The notes beneath the pieces were generated by a model, which had not been told where the DNA came from, did not search any database, and worked only from the letters and a program-made list of their open reading frames with translations. From CAWDJT01 sp963828705 (lineage in GTDB: Bacteria; Desulfobacterota; Syntrophobacteria; Syntrophobacterales; Syntrophobacteraceae), in contig CAWHGA010000045.1 of NCBI GenBank assembly GCA_963828705.1, positions 14,042 to 78,041 on the forward strand: a stretch of 64,000 bases of DNA, read 5' to 3'. The position numbers were made by a program, and so were the translations under genes. Shown here one piece after another: positions 28,719 through 37,470 of the stretch; position 1 is the first letter of the stretch, and every line of letters begins with the position of its first letter.

Positions 28719-29954
28719 TCAGATAGGCCTAACAACAGGCGCCTGCCGATAGGAATCTGATGGAGCAGAGGGGCAGACAGCTTCTAGAAAAAGCTCTCCT
28801 TCAAGCCGGCCATATTCCTTATTGAGTTCCTGGCCGATGATGTTGCGCTGGATTTCGTTGGTCCCTTCGTAGATCTGCAGGATCTTGGCGTCGCGCATCA
28901 TCTTTTCTACCGGGTAATCCTGCATGTAGCCATAGCCGCCAAGCACCTGCACGGCTTCGGTGGTCACTTCCATAGCCACATCGGCGGGAAACAACTTGCA
29001 CATGGCGGAGATTTTGCTGGCATCATGAGGTTCGGTGTCGAGGTAGCGGGCGCCTGCATAGACCAGGGCGCGAGCCGCTTCGGTCTTGGTCGCCATATCT
29101 GCCAGCTTGTGCTGGATGGCTTGAAAACTGATGATGGGTTTGCCGAACTGGAAGCGTTTGCGGGCGTATTCCACGGCGATATCCAGGGCCCCCTGCGCCA
29201 GGCCCACGCCCAGAGCACCAATGCCGGGACGCGATTTGTCGAAGGTCTTCATGGCGATGATAAAACCCGTGCCGTCACGGCCGATCATCCGGTCCTTGGG
29301 AATACGGCAGTCTTGAAAAACCAGCTCCCGAGTGGCCGACGCGCGAATGCCCAGTTTCTTCTCCTTCTTGCCGAAGGAAAACCCCGGGTCACCCTTTTCC
29401 ACGATGAAAAAGCTGGCGCCCCGCGCCCCTTTGGAACGATCGGTGATGGCCAGCACGGTATAGATTTCCGCCTCACCACCGTTGGTGATCCATTGTTTGG
29501 TGCCGTTCAGGATGTAATGGTCGCCGTCGCGCACAGCGGTGGTTTGAATGCCGGAAACATCGCTGCCGGCACCCGATTCGGTGACGCCAAAGGCAGCCAG
29601 GCGCTTGCCGCTGGCGATGTCGGGGAGATAGGCCTGCTTTTGTTCCTCACTGCCATGGAGCAGAATTGGATAGGCGCCCAGGCCGCTGGCGGCAAAGGTG
29701 GTGGCCACGCCGATACAGGCCGCCGCCAGTTGCTCCACCGCCAGGCAGTTCTCCAGAATCCCTCCCCCCATGCCGCCATAGGCTTCAGGAATGTAGAGGC
29801 CATAGAGATCGGATTGGGCCAGAACCTTAACAATTTCCCAGGGGAATTCTTCGTTCTCATCCAGCTCTGCGCGAATTGGCCGCACTCTTTCCCTGGCGAT
29901 TTGGGCAGCCAGTTCCTTGATCATCTGTTGTTCTTCGGTCAAAAGATAGTCCAC
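28719..29954 (-). CDS. Acyl-CoA dehydrogenase
   Basis: FAD-dependent dehydrogenase oxidising acyl-CoA to enoyl-CoA and passing electrons to EtfAB. Motifs: FGVTESGAGSDVSG, ITNGGEAEIY, RKRFQFGKPIISFQAIQHKL and the C-terminal QVLGGYGYMQDYPVEKMMRD with YEGTNEIQRNIIG, whose Glu is the likely catalytic base of short-chain enzymes. GTG at 29954 gives MDYLLTEEQQMIKEL, the usual start, with GGAGG nine bases upstream. At 411 residues it has about 25 more at the C-terminus than is typical. It occupies the place where fabH commonly stands. Confidence 0.93.
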   Translation of the reverse strand: MDYLLTEEQQMIKELAAQIARERVRPIRAELDENEEFPWEIVKVLAQSDLYGLYIPEAYGGMGGGILENCLAVEQLAAACIGVATTFAASGLGAYPILLHGSEEQKQAYLPDIASGKRLAAFGVTESGAGSDVSGIQTTAVRDGDHYILNGTKQWITNGGEAEIYTVLAITDRSKGARGASFFIVEKGDPGFSFGKKEKKLGIRASATRELVFQDCRIPKDRMIGRDGTGFIIAMKTFDKSRPGIGALGVGLAQGALDIAVEYARKRFQFGKPIISFQAIQHKLADMATKTEAARALVYAGARYLDTEPHDASKISAMCKLFPADVAMEVTTEAVQVLGGYGYMQDYPVEKMMRDAKILQIYEGTNEIQRNIIGQELNKEYGRLEGELFLEAVCPSAPSDSYRQAPVVRPI

Positions 29955-30063
29955 TGCGGTCATCCTCCATGGTGCCTGGTCATTGGGTTGCAGGCAAACG
30001 ATACAAGCAGGGTGGAAGGCGCAAAACAAAGCGGGGCTGCGACGGCAGGACAAGGTGACATGC

Positions 30064-30696
30064 TTATGAATGCTTCTTGTGGACCCCCCATCGACTTTTC
30101 CAGTGGTCCAATACCCAACGGGCCGAGTAGAGTTTCAGTTCCGAGAGGATGGGTGTCGATTCCAGGTAGTCCGCTACGCGAGCAATGCTGTCGGATTCGA
30201 GCGCTTTCACCGCAACGTGAATGGCATTGGCAATAGCTGGTTCGCGAGAACAGCCGTGGGCCACAACCACAGTCCTACGCGCCCCAAGCAAGGGGGCGCC
30301 ACCTACATCCTGATAATTAAACAGGCTCTCCAACTGCTGGACATACTGTCGCAGGCTGGTTTGTTCTCCGGCCGATAAACCGGTCGGCGGCAGGTGCTTT
30401 TCCATGAACTGCCGCCAGATTCCTGCCCAGCATTCATGAATGCTTTAGCACAATATTGCCGACAAAGCCATCACAGACCATTGCGTCAGTCTGGCCGGAG
30501 AAAAGCTCCTGGGGTTCAAGGTTGCCGACAAAATTGAGGCGGCTGCGTTCGAGCAAGGCGTAGGCCCGATGGTCAGTAACCGCTTCGGCATGAGCGCCCA
30601 CGTCGGCAAGTAGCACGCTGCCCTGGGTAGGCAAAGATACGCCACAACGACTCCCGGGGCATGGTCGCCGCCCATGGCATCGACCGCAATTTTCAT
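30064..30696 (-). pseudogene. plsX: plsX, phosphate acyltransferase, internally deleted and frameshifted
   Basis: PlsX makes acyl-phosphate for phospholipid synthesis and is normally about 330-350 residues. Here three pieces remain. MKIAVDAMGGDHAPGVVV is a perfect N-terminus. After a jump and frame change, TQGSVLLADVGAHAEAV and then AYALLERSRLNFVGNLEP through VCDGFVGNIVLK follow. In a third frame comes the C-terminus with LFNYQDVGGAPLLGARRTVV. By comparison with the family, roughly 130 residues are missing after VVV and about 45 after the DVGA block, so the gene cannot be rescued by single-base corrections. It lies between rpmF and the acyl-CoA dehydrogenase. Confidence 0.85.
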
Positions 30697-30722
30697 GGCT
30701 GAATGCCTTTAGTCCTGCAGCT

Positions 30723-30905
30723 CTAGCTTTCTTCCGCGGTAATCACTTCGCGGCCATGATAGAAACCACAAGCAGGGCATACGCGGTGCGGCATGCGCAG
30801 TTCGGTACACTGAGGACAATGCGACAAAGAAACTACGGTCAGGCTCTTATGGGCCCGTCGCTTGTCGCGGCGGGCTTGGGATGTTTTTCGTTTGGGCACT
30901 CCCAT
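30723..30905 (-). CDS. rpmF: 50S ribosomal protein L32
   Basis: A 60-residue protein beginning MGVPKRKTSQARRDKRRAH, with the zinc-ribbon pairs CPQC and CPAC of the four-cysteine L32 form. The family order yceD-rpmF-plsX is preserved around it. Confidence 0.97.
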   Translation of the reverse strand: MGVPKRKTSQARRDKRRAHKSLTVVSLSHCPQCTELRMPHRVCPACGFYHGREVITAEES

Positions 30906-30952
30906 GGTAGATCACTCCTTTCGATTCAATCGAAACCTCAGCGCCCGAAGAC

Positions 30953-31514
30953 TCAGGGGCTGGTTTTGTCCGGCAATTGCTGGCGAATAGCCTGCAATAA
31001 GGTAAACGGTGATTCTTTCTGGGAACCGGCACAGCGGCAGGTCTCCAGATTGAGGTTGACGCCGCAGCGTGGGCAAATGCCTTGGCAATGTTCGGAACAA
31101 AGGGCCTTGATGGGCAGGGCCAAAAAGATCTGTTCCGCTACCAATAAGTCGATATCGATTTCTTCGCCATCGAAGAAAAGCTGATCCGGGTCGTCCTGGT
31201 CCGGTTCCAGGTCCTCATCCTCCTGCCCCTGGGACCTCTTCTCGCGAAGCAGAAACACATCCACCGACTGGTTCCAACAACCAGGGGAAACTCTCCAGAC
31301 AACGGTGGCAACCCATCTCGAAGGTAGCCCGAATGCTGCCCAATACGCGAAGGTGGTCTGGATGTTTGTGGATCTCCAGATCGACGCTCAACGGTCGGTC
31401 GAAACGGATGGCAAGGGGGTCATCGAGTGGCAGAAATTGCCGGAAACGCTCTTCGCCCCATTGAAAATGAAGAAACCGCCCAGTTTCTGGGATTTCATCG
31501 ACATGAATACGCAT
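30953..31514 (-). CDS. DUF177 (YceD-like) protein (one frame break)
   Basis: A family found upstream of rpmF in most bacteria and linked to 23S rRNA processing and large-subunit assembly. MRIHVDEIPETGRFLHFQWG begins it; CHRCLESF is the first conserved cysteine block. A one-base break at about 31262-31266 joins WLLEPV to VDVFLLREKRSQ, and the C-terminal CSEHCQGICPRCGVNLN completes the family pattern. Repaired length is about 186 residues, with an acidic middle (EDEDLEPDQDDPDQ) common in this family. Confidence 0.9.
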
Positions 31515-31678
31515 GACGTCCCCTTACCCCTAATCCGTAAATGGATAAGTATAAAGATTCAACGAAGGCTGTCAAGGAGTTTTGGCAAGAGTTTAGGGGA
31601 TCATCCTTGAGTTTGCAGCACTGTTGTGTTAAGACACTAACCCGTCAGAATCATTCATATCAAGGAGCATTTTGCGTT

Positions 31679-33085
31679 ATGCAGTCAGTGATTACCCGAT
31701 TTCCTCCCAGTCCGACCGGTGCCCTTCATATCGGTGGTGCCCGTACCGCCCTGTTCAACTGGTTGTTTGCCCGCCATCATCACGGCAAATTCATCCTGCG
31801 CATCGAAGATACCGATCTGGCCCGTTCCACCGAGGAATCAGTGAAGGCCATCCTGGACTCGATGGAATGGTTGGGGCTGGAATGGGATGAAGGGCCCCAT
31901 TTTCAGACGCAGCGTTTCGATGTCTACCGAGAGTACTTGCAGAAGTTGCTGAACACGGGTCATGCCTATTACTGCGACTGTACCCCGGACGACCTGGAGA
32001 AACGGCGCCAGCAGGCCCTGGCCGAAGGCCGCAAGCCCAAATACGATGGGCGCTGCCGCGCCCGCGATCTGGGACCGGGACCCAACCGTGTGGTGCGCTT
32101 CCGCTGTCCGGATGTGGGCACAACGGTCCTGGATGATCTTGTCAAGGGGCCGATTTTTTTCAACAACGCTGAGCTTGACGACCTCGTGCTGCAGCGCAGC
32201 GATGGGGTCCCCACCTATAATTTCGCGGTGGTGATCGATGATGTCACCATGAACATCAGTCATGTCATCCGGGGCGACGATCACGTCAACAACACCCCCC
32301 GGCAGGTGTTGATCTACCAGGCGTTGGGCACGCCCCTGCCGCTCTTCGGCCATGTGCCGATGATCCTGGGACCGGATCGCACGCGGCTTTCCAAACGTCA
32401 TGGGGCCACTTCGGTGATGGCTTACAGGGATATGGGGTATTTGCCCGAAGCCCTGGTGAACTACCTGGTGCGCCTCGGATGGTCCCATGGGGATCAGGAG
32501 ATCTTCAGCCGTGAAGAACTCATCAACAAATTCAGCCTGGAAAATGTCGGCAAAGCCGCCGGGGTCTTCAACGCCGAAAAACTCCTCTGGTTGAACGCTC
32601 ACTACATCAAGGAAAAACGTCCTGAGGAGCTGGTGCCCCTGCTGGCACCGCTGCTTTCGGCTCATGGCTATCCGCCGCGTTCGGCTGACTACCTGGCAAA
32701 AGCTATTGCTACGCTGCAGAGTCGCTCGCAGACCCTGGCTGACATGGCCCGATCCATGGGGATCTACCTGGTTGAGCAGGTCGCTTACGATCCCCAGGCG
32801 ACCAAGAAATTCCTCACAGCGGAGATGAAACAACCCTTCGCCGAATTGCTGGCCGCCCTCGAACGGTTGGACGGCTTCGCGGAGAAGATGCTGGATGCGG
32901 CCTTCCACGAGGTGGCAGACAAGCTCGGTTTGAAACTGGGCAAGCTGGCTCAGCCGGTGCGGGTGGCGCTTACTGGAGTGACGGTAAGTCCGGGTCTGTT
33001 CGAACTCATCGACGTGTTGGGCAAGGAAACCGTTTTGGGCCGTCTGCGGGGGGCTCTGGAGCTCATTGATCGGGATGCGACATGA
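31679..33085 (+). CDS. gltX: Glutamyl-tRNA synthetase
   Basis: A 468-residue class I synthetase. HIGH motif: PSPTGALHIGGARTALFNW; zinc-type region YCDCTPDDLEKRR; KMSKS-equivalent: RTRLSKRHGA. ATG at 31679 lies 11 bases after AAGGAG, and upstream in-frame codons have no family resemblance. It is divergent from yceD with 164 bases between the starts. Whether it also charges tRNA-Gln cannot be told without gatCAB. Confidence 0.96.
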   Translation: MQSVITRFPPSPTGALHIGGARTALFNWLFARHHHGKFILRIEDTDLARSTEESVKAILDSMEWLGLEWDEGPHFQTQRFDVYREYLQKLLNTGHAYYCDCTPDDLEKRRQQALAEGRKPKYDGRCRARDLGPGPNRVVRFRCPDVGTTVLDDLVKGPIFFNNAELDDLVLQRSDGVPTYNFAVVIDDVTMNISHVIRGDDHVNNTPRQVLIYQALGTPLPLFGHVPMILGPDRTRLSKRHGATSVMAYRDMGYLPEALVNYLVRLGWSHGDQEIFSREELINKFSLENVGKAAGVFNAEKLLWLNAHYIKEKRPEELVPLLAPLLSAHGYPPRSADYLAKAIATLQSRSQTLADMARSMGIYLVEQVAYDPQATKKFLTAEMKQPFAELLAALERLDGFAEKMLDAAFHEVADKLGLKLGKLAQPVRVALTGVTVSPGLFELIDVLGKETVLGRLRGALELIDRDAT

Positions 33086-33307
33086 GTCTGGTTGCTGATG
33101 TATCCCGAGGGTGCTCCTGCAGTACCGCATTTCTTCAAACCTGCCGATAGTTTGTACGACCACCCCATTATGGCTTCCTGTCAAGGGATGCTGGGGGATG
33201 GGTTCCAATCATGACATGTGAGGGGACATCTTCGATCGGTTGCGGCTCCCACAGGTTCGATTGAAGCACCGGCAACCGTTATGACGCTGAAGGTGCAAAG
33301 GACTGCG

Positions 33308-35533
33308 ATGGACCTGGCGCCCTTGAACAATAAACCGTTGGCTTGGTTGCGCACCCTGCCGCTGCGCTACCGGATGAGCGTCCCTTTCCTGTTTTTGGCT
33401 TTCTTCGGTACGTTCTCGCTGGTCTGGCTGGCGATCAGCAGCCAGGATGACCTCATCAGACAACATGAAGAAGGTCAGTTGCTAGGGTACTACCGCGCTT
33501 TCGAACACGGTCTTGATCTGCAGGGCCGTTGGGCCCTGAGCCTGGCCACCATCGTTGCCAACGATCCCGATGTTGCCCAGCGATTGGCTTTGCGCGACCG
33601 CTTAGGGTTGCTCCAGCATTCCTACCCCGTCTACCATGAAATGAAGGAAAAATACGGGATCAGCCAATTTCTCTTCGAAGTCCCCCCCGACCGGGCCTTT
33701 CTGCGTCTTCACCGCCTCTACGAATTTGGCGACGCCTTGGGAGCTTATCGTCAGGCCAGCGTCGATGCCATGGCGCAGGGCAAGGGTCTCTACGGCTTGG
33801 AGGGAGGGCTTACCGGCTACGGCATTCGCGGCACAGCGCCAGTGTTCTATGATGGTGTGGTGGTGGGTGCGGTGGAAATCGGTTTTTCCTTCTGGACCAT
33901 CTTTCTGCAACAGCTCAAGAACCAATTCCAACTGGAAGCTTCCATCCTGATTCCAGGTTCTCAGCCAGGAAGCTTTGAAGCCCTTGCGGCCACTGTGCCT
34001 GGCCCGATCATCCGTTCCGACGTTCCATACCAACGGGTTTTTCGCCGAGGTGTGACCGAATTGCTTCTTGGAGAATCTTCCGCCAAAGACTTGGCTGTCC
34101 TGATCGGTCCCATCCGTGACTATCAGGGAGCCATTATCGGTTTGGTGGAACTCAGTGTCGACCGTACAACAATCCTTCGGGTGATTGATCATTACAGGAA
34201 AATCATGCTTGGGGTCGGGATCGTGGGCATGTTGCTCTCGGTGGGAGCTATCTATTTGGTCAGCCACTACTTTACCAAGCCCATTGCCCGGATGGTAGCC
34301 TTTGCCCGTGAAATTGCTTCCGGTGAGCGTCTGCAGAAGCTGGACATGCGCCCATCGGCAGAAATGGGGGTGCTGGCCGATGCCCTCAACGACATGTTGG
34401 AGGCTCTCGAGGAATCGCGCCAAAAAATCCGGGACTATACTCACAACCTGGAGCAAATGATTCATCTGCGGACGCGTGCTTTGAGGGAATCCGAGGAAAA
34501 GTATCGGACCTTGGTGGAGAACGTCCCCCTGGTGGTCTATCGCCTGTTGGGCGATGGTCGTTTCATTTTTGTCAACCACATCATTGAAGATCTGCTGGGC
34601 ATCCCGGTGAGTGATGTGTTGCAGGACCCCACTTTCTGGCGGGAAAAGGTTGCGGAGGATGATCGGGAGCGCATCTGGCCGCTTATGGACAGATGTCTGA
34701 ACCAGGGGCGGGAGTTTAAATCCGAATACCGCATCCGCCACGCCAGCGGCAAACTGTTATACGTGCTGGATCACGCGATGCCGGTGCTGGATGAAAACGG
34801 CCGGGTGGAAACGGTGGATGGTTTTCTAGAGGACATGAGCGACCGTCACCAGCTCCAGGAGCAGATCATCCAGACGGAAGAATTACGTACCCTGAGCGAA
34901 GTGTCGGCGCGACTGGCGCACGAGATCCGCAATCCCCTGGTGTCGGCCGGGGGGTTTGCACGCCGGTTGTTGCAGTCGCTGGATGAAGATGACCGGCAGC
35001 GTGACAAGGTCAAGATCATTGTCGCTGAAGTGGCTCGACTTGAGCGGATACTGGAACGCACCGTCGCTTATCTCAGGCCTTTCGAAATGCTTCCCGAGCG
35101 TGCTTCACTGAACGATCTAATTCGAGATGCTCTATTGTTTCAGGACCAGTTTCTACGCGACCATGGGATCAAGGTGGAAACCCAACTGGATCGGGCGCTG
35201 CCACAGATTCCCCTGGATCAGATCCTGTTCAAGCGGGTCCTGGAAAGCCTGACTCGAGGGATTGTGGCCTATGCCAGATCAGGCGCGGTGTTGCAGATTC
35301 AGACCTATCGAGATGAAGGGGCGGTCTGCCTGGAGGTCCTGGTGGATGTCGTCAAGGTTGACGATGACGACATTGACCATTTCTTTTATCCCTTCATCAG
35401 CCAAAACGAGGAAACCGAAACGCTCGACCTTCCCCTTGCCAAGATGGTTATCCACAAGCACGGTGGTCTCATTCGTCTGCAACGTCAGGGTTCTCACCAA
35501 CTCCTCATGAACATCAGCCTGCCCATTTCCTGA
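33308..35533 (+). CDS. Membrane PAS sensor histidine kinase with degenerate ATPase domain
   Basis: A 741-residue protein. TM1 (about 24-44) and TM2 (about 299-321) flank a periplasmic sensor domain of about 250 residues, probably Cache-like. A HAMP segment (about 322-375), a coiled coil and a PAS domain (about 395-500) follow, then a HisKA helix with an intact H-box, LAHEIRNPL (His538). The catalytic domain is abnormal. The N-box asparagines are gone (VLESLTRGIVAY), the G1 DxGxG is replaced by VDVVKVDDDDI, and the G2 glycines are absent (ETLDLPLAK), although the F-box-like FYPF and HKHGG remain. It probably cannot bind ATP normally. ATG at 33308 follows AAAGGA. No response regulator is adjacent. 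Confidence 0.85.
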   Translation: MDLAPLNNKPLAWLRTLPLRYRMSVPFLFLAFFGTFSLVWLAISSQDDLIRQHEEGQLLGYYRAFEHGLDLQGRWALSLATIVANDPDVAQRLALRDRLGLLQHSYPVYHEMKEKYGISQFLFEVPPDRAFLRLHRLYEFGDALGAYRQASVDAMAQGKGLYGLEGGLTGYGIRGTAPVFYDGVVVGAVEIGFSFWTIFLQQLKNQFQLEASILIPGSQPGSFEALAATVPGPIIRSDVPYQRVFRRGVTELLLGESSAKDLAVLIGPIRDYQGAIIGLVELSVDRTTILRVIDHYRKIMLGVGIVGMLLSVGAIYLVSHYFTKPIARMVAFAREIASGERLQKLDMRPSAEMGVLADALNDMLEALEESRQKIRDYTHNLEQMIHLRTRALRESEEKYRTLVENVPLVVYRLLGDGRFIFVNHIIEDLLGIPVSDVLQDPTFWREKVAEDDRERIWPLMDRCLNQGREFKSEYRIRHASGKLLYVLDHAMPVLDENGRVETVDGFLEDMSDRHQLQEQIIQTEELRTLSEVSARLAHEIRNPLVSAGGFARRLLQSLDEDDRQRDKVKIIVAEVARLERILERTVAYLRPFEMLPERASLNDLIRDALLFQDQFLRDHGIKVETQLDRALPQIPLDQILFKRVLESLTRGIVAYARSGAVLQIQTYRDEGAVCLEVLVDVVKVDDDDIDHFFYPFISQNEETETLDLPLAKMVIHKHGGLIRLQRQGSHQLLMNISLPIS

Positions 35534-35638
35534 ACCAAACCAGCACCGATGCTTGCCTGCAATTCCGCATAAGACGACTGGACGATTTCGCTCGGAGGCT
35601 GGTCTTAGAGTCTTTACCCCGCAAACTCAGACCCATTG

Positions 35639-36592
35639 TCAGAACCCATGCTTCAAGAGGTTGTCGAAGTAGGCGATGGCCTTAACCAGGCCTTCCTGCA
35701 AGGGGATGGTGGGTTCCCAGCCCAGTTTTTCCTTGGCCAGGGAAATATCCGGGCGCCGCTGGCGGGGATCGTCAATGGGCAACGGCTTATGGATAATGGT
35801 TGATTTGGAACCGGTCAGCTCGATCACCTTGTTGGCTAATTCGAGGATGGTGAATTCGCCCGGATTTCCCAGGTTGACCGGCCCGGTGAAATCATCGGGG
35901 GTATTCATGAGGCGGATGAAGCCTTCGACGAGATCATCCACGTAGCAAAACGAGCGGGTCTGCGAACCATCGCCATAGATCGTTATGGGTTCGCTCTTGA
36001 GCGCCTGGAGGATGAAATTGGATACCACCCGTCCGTCATTGGGGTGCATGCGCGGGCCATAGGTGTTGAAGATCCGGGCCACCTTGATGCGCAGCCGATG
36101 CTGACGGTGATAGTCGAAGAACAACGTTTCTGCGCAGCGCTTGCCTTCATCGTAGCAGGACCGTGGTCCGATACAGTTGACGTTGCCGCGGTAGCTTTCC
36201 GTCTGGGGATGTTCGGTGGGGTCTCCATATACTTCAGAAGTGGACGCCTGGAGGATCTTGGCGTTTACCCGCTTGGCCAGCCCCAGCACGTTGATGGAAC
36301 CGTGCACGTTGACCTTAGTGGTTTGCACCGGATCATTCTGATAGTGGATAGGAGAAGCCGGGCAGGCCAGGTTGTAGACTTCATCCACTTCCACGTAGAG
36401 TGGGAAAGTGATGTCGTGGCGCTGCAACTCGAAGTAGGGATTGCCGATCAGATGGACGATGTTGCGTTTGCTGCCGGTGTAGAGATTGTCCACGCAAAGC
36501 ACATCGTTGCCCTCATTCACGAGTCGTTCACAAAGGTGCGAGCCCAAAAAACCCGCGCCACCAGTGACCAGAATTCGTTTGCGGAAATGCAT
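35639..36592 (-). CDS. UDP-glucuronate decarboxylase-type NAD-dependent epimerase/dehydratase
   Basis: A 317-residue extended short-chain dehydrogenase. NAD site: VTGGAGFLGSH; catalytic region STSEVYGDP, then CYDEGKRCAE (Tyr-xxx-Lys). ARIFNTYGPRMHPNDGRVV is characteristic of UDP-xylose synthases, which convert UDP-glucuronate to UDP-xylose. Length fits the single-domain bacterial enzyme. No other sugar-nucleotide gene is nearby. Confidence 0.88.
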   Translation of the reverse strand: MHFRKRILVTGGAGFLGSHLCERLVNEGNDVLCVDNLYTGSKRNIVHLIGNPYFELQRHDITFPLYVEVDEVYNLACPASPIHYQNDPVQTTKVNVHGSINVLGLAKRVNAKILQASTSEVYGDPTEHPQTESYRGNVNCIGPRSCYDEGKRCAETLFFDYHRQHRLRIKVARIFNTYGPRMHPNDGRVVSNFILQALKSEPITIYGDGSQTRSFCYVDDLVEGFIRLMNTPDDFTGPVNLGNPGEFTILELANKVIELTGSKSTIIHKPLPIDDPRQRRPDISLAKEKLGWEPTIPLQEGLVKAIAYFDNLLKHGF

Positions 36593-36850
36593 ATTTCCCT
36601 CGGTTCAGTGTATATACCAACGGAGTGGGTTGTCTGATAGGGACCATGAGGTCCTGCCAAGTTTCCGAGCCATGTTTGCATCGGCGACGGTAACTGAGAC
36701 TATCATATTTCAGGAGCTCTCTAAAGATGATTTTTGTTGCCGGGGCAAGGTGTTTCGGCACATTGTCAAGGTCTTGAGATATGGATTCGAGCTGCCGGGT
36801 CATAGGGGCAATTCTGGTTACATAAGAACGGTCCACAGCTCCCTCTCCCT

Positions 36851-37342
36851 TTACTCGGAAGACTTCTCAGCCTGGCCACCAGCCAGTTGGATTTCTTCGA
36901 TCACCTTCCCCACCAGATCTTTCACCCGAGCCATCACCGTGGGGGTGAGTTCTGTTCCCCAGGGGGTAATGTCCTCGGGCTCAATGCCGACCACCACCGT
37001 AGTCGGGCGTTGCTCCAGCATCTCAGCGTACGCCAGGGTTTCCAGAAGTCCGGTCTGATGCAGGGAGTTCTTGAAGGATACGCACAGCTTCAATTCCTCA
37101 GCCGGCAGGCGGTACAGAGTCCCGGGTGGCTGTTCATTGCGGACCGCATCCACCACGATCAGGTGATCGGCGGCGGTGATGTCATCCAGGAGTCGGATGC
37201 CGAGGGTGCCGCCATCCATGAGCCGGACATTCGGACTAAAAGAGTACTTCGCCTGGAGCTGTTCGATCACTCGAACCCCCACCCCTTCATCTTTGAGCAA
37301 GATATTTCCCACGCCCAATACCAGAATGCGTTGTGGTGCCAT
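36851..37342 (-). CDS. Hydrogenase maturation protease
   Basis: A 163-residue HybD/HyaD-type endopeptidase that removes the C-terminal peptide of the [NiFe] large subunit after nickel insertion. LGVGNILLKDEGVGVRV, LIVVDAV and SLHQTG carry the Glu, Asp and His that bind nickel in HybD. ATG at 37342 begins MAPQRILVLGVGN. It follows the large-subunit gene on the same strand, but a strong terminator stands between them, so it is either expressed separately or at reduced level. Confidence 0.93.
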   Translation of the reverse strand: MAPQRILVLGVGNILLKDEGVGVRVIEQLQAKYSFSPNVRLMDGGTLGIRLLDDITAADHLIVVDAVRNEQPPGTLYRLPAEELKLCVSFKNSLHQTGLLETLAYAEMLEQRPTTVVVGIEPEDITPWGTELTPTVMARVKDLVGKVIEEIQLAGGQAEKSSE

Positions 37343-37404
37343 GCTGTAGGTTATCCTCGAAAGATGCTCCTGCCAGGTCTTGTGTCGTGCGTCTGGAAAA
37401 ACGC

Positions 37405-37442
37405 AAAAGGAGCGTGCCGTTGCGGCTGCTTCGGCACGCTCC
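37405..37442 (-). terminator. Intrinsic terminator after the hydrogenase large subunit
   Basis: Perfect 13-bp arms (37405-37417 and 37430-37442) with a 12-nt loop. On the minus strand the stem runs into TTTTGCGTTTTTCC. It starts 28 bases after the large-subunit stop. Confidence 0.88.
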
Positions 37443-37470
37443 TTAGTCAATGGTTTGTCCAGGGGCCGTT

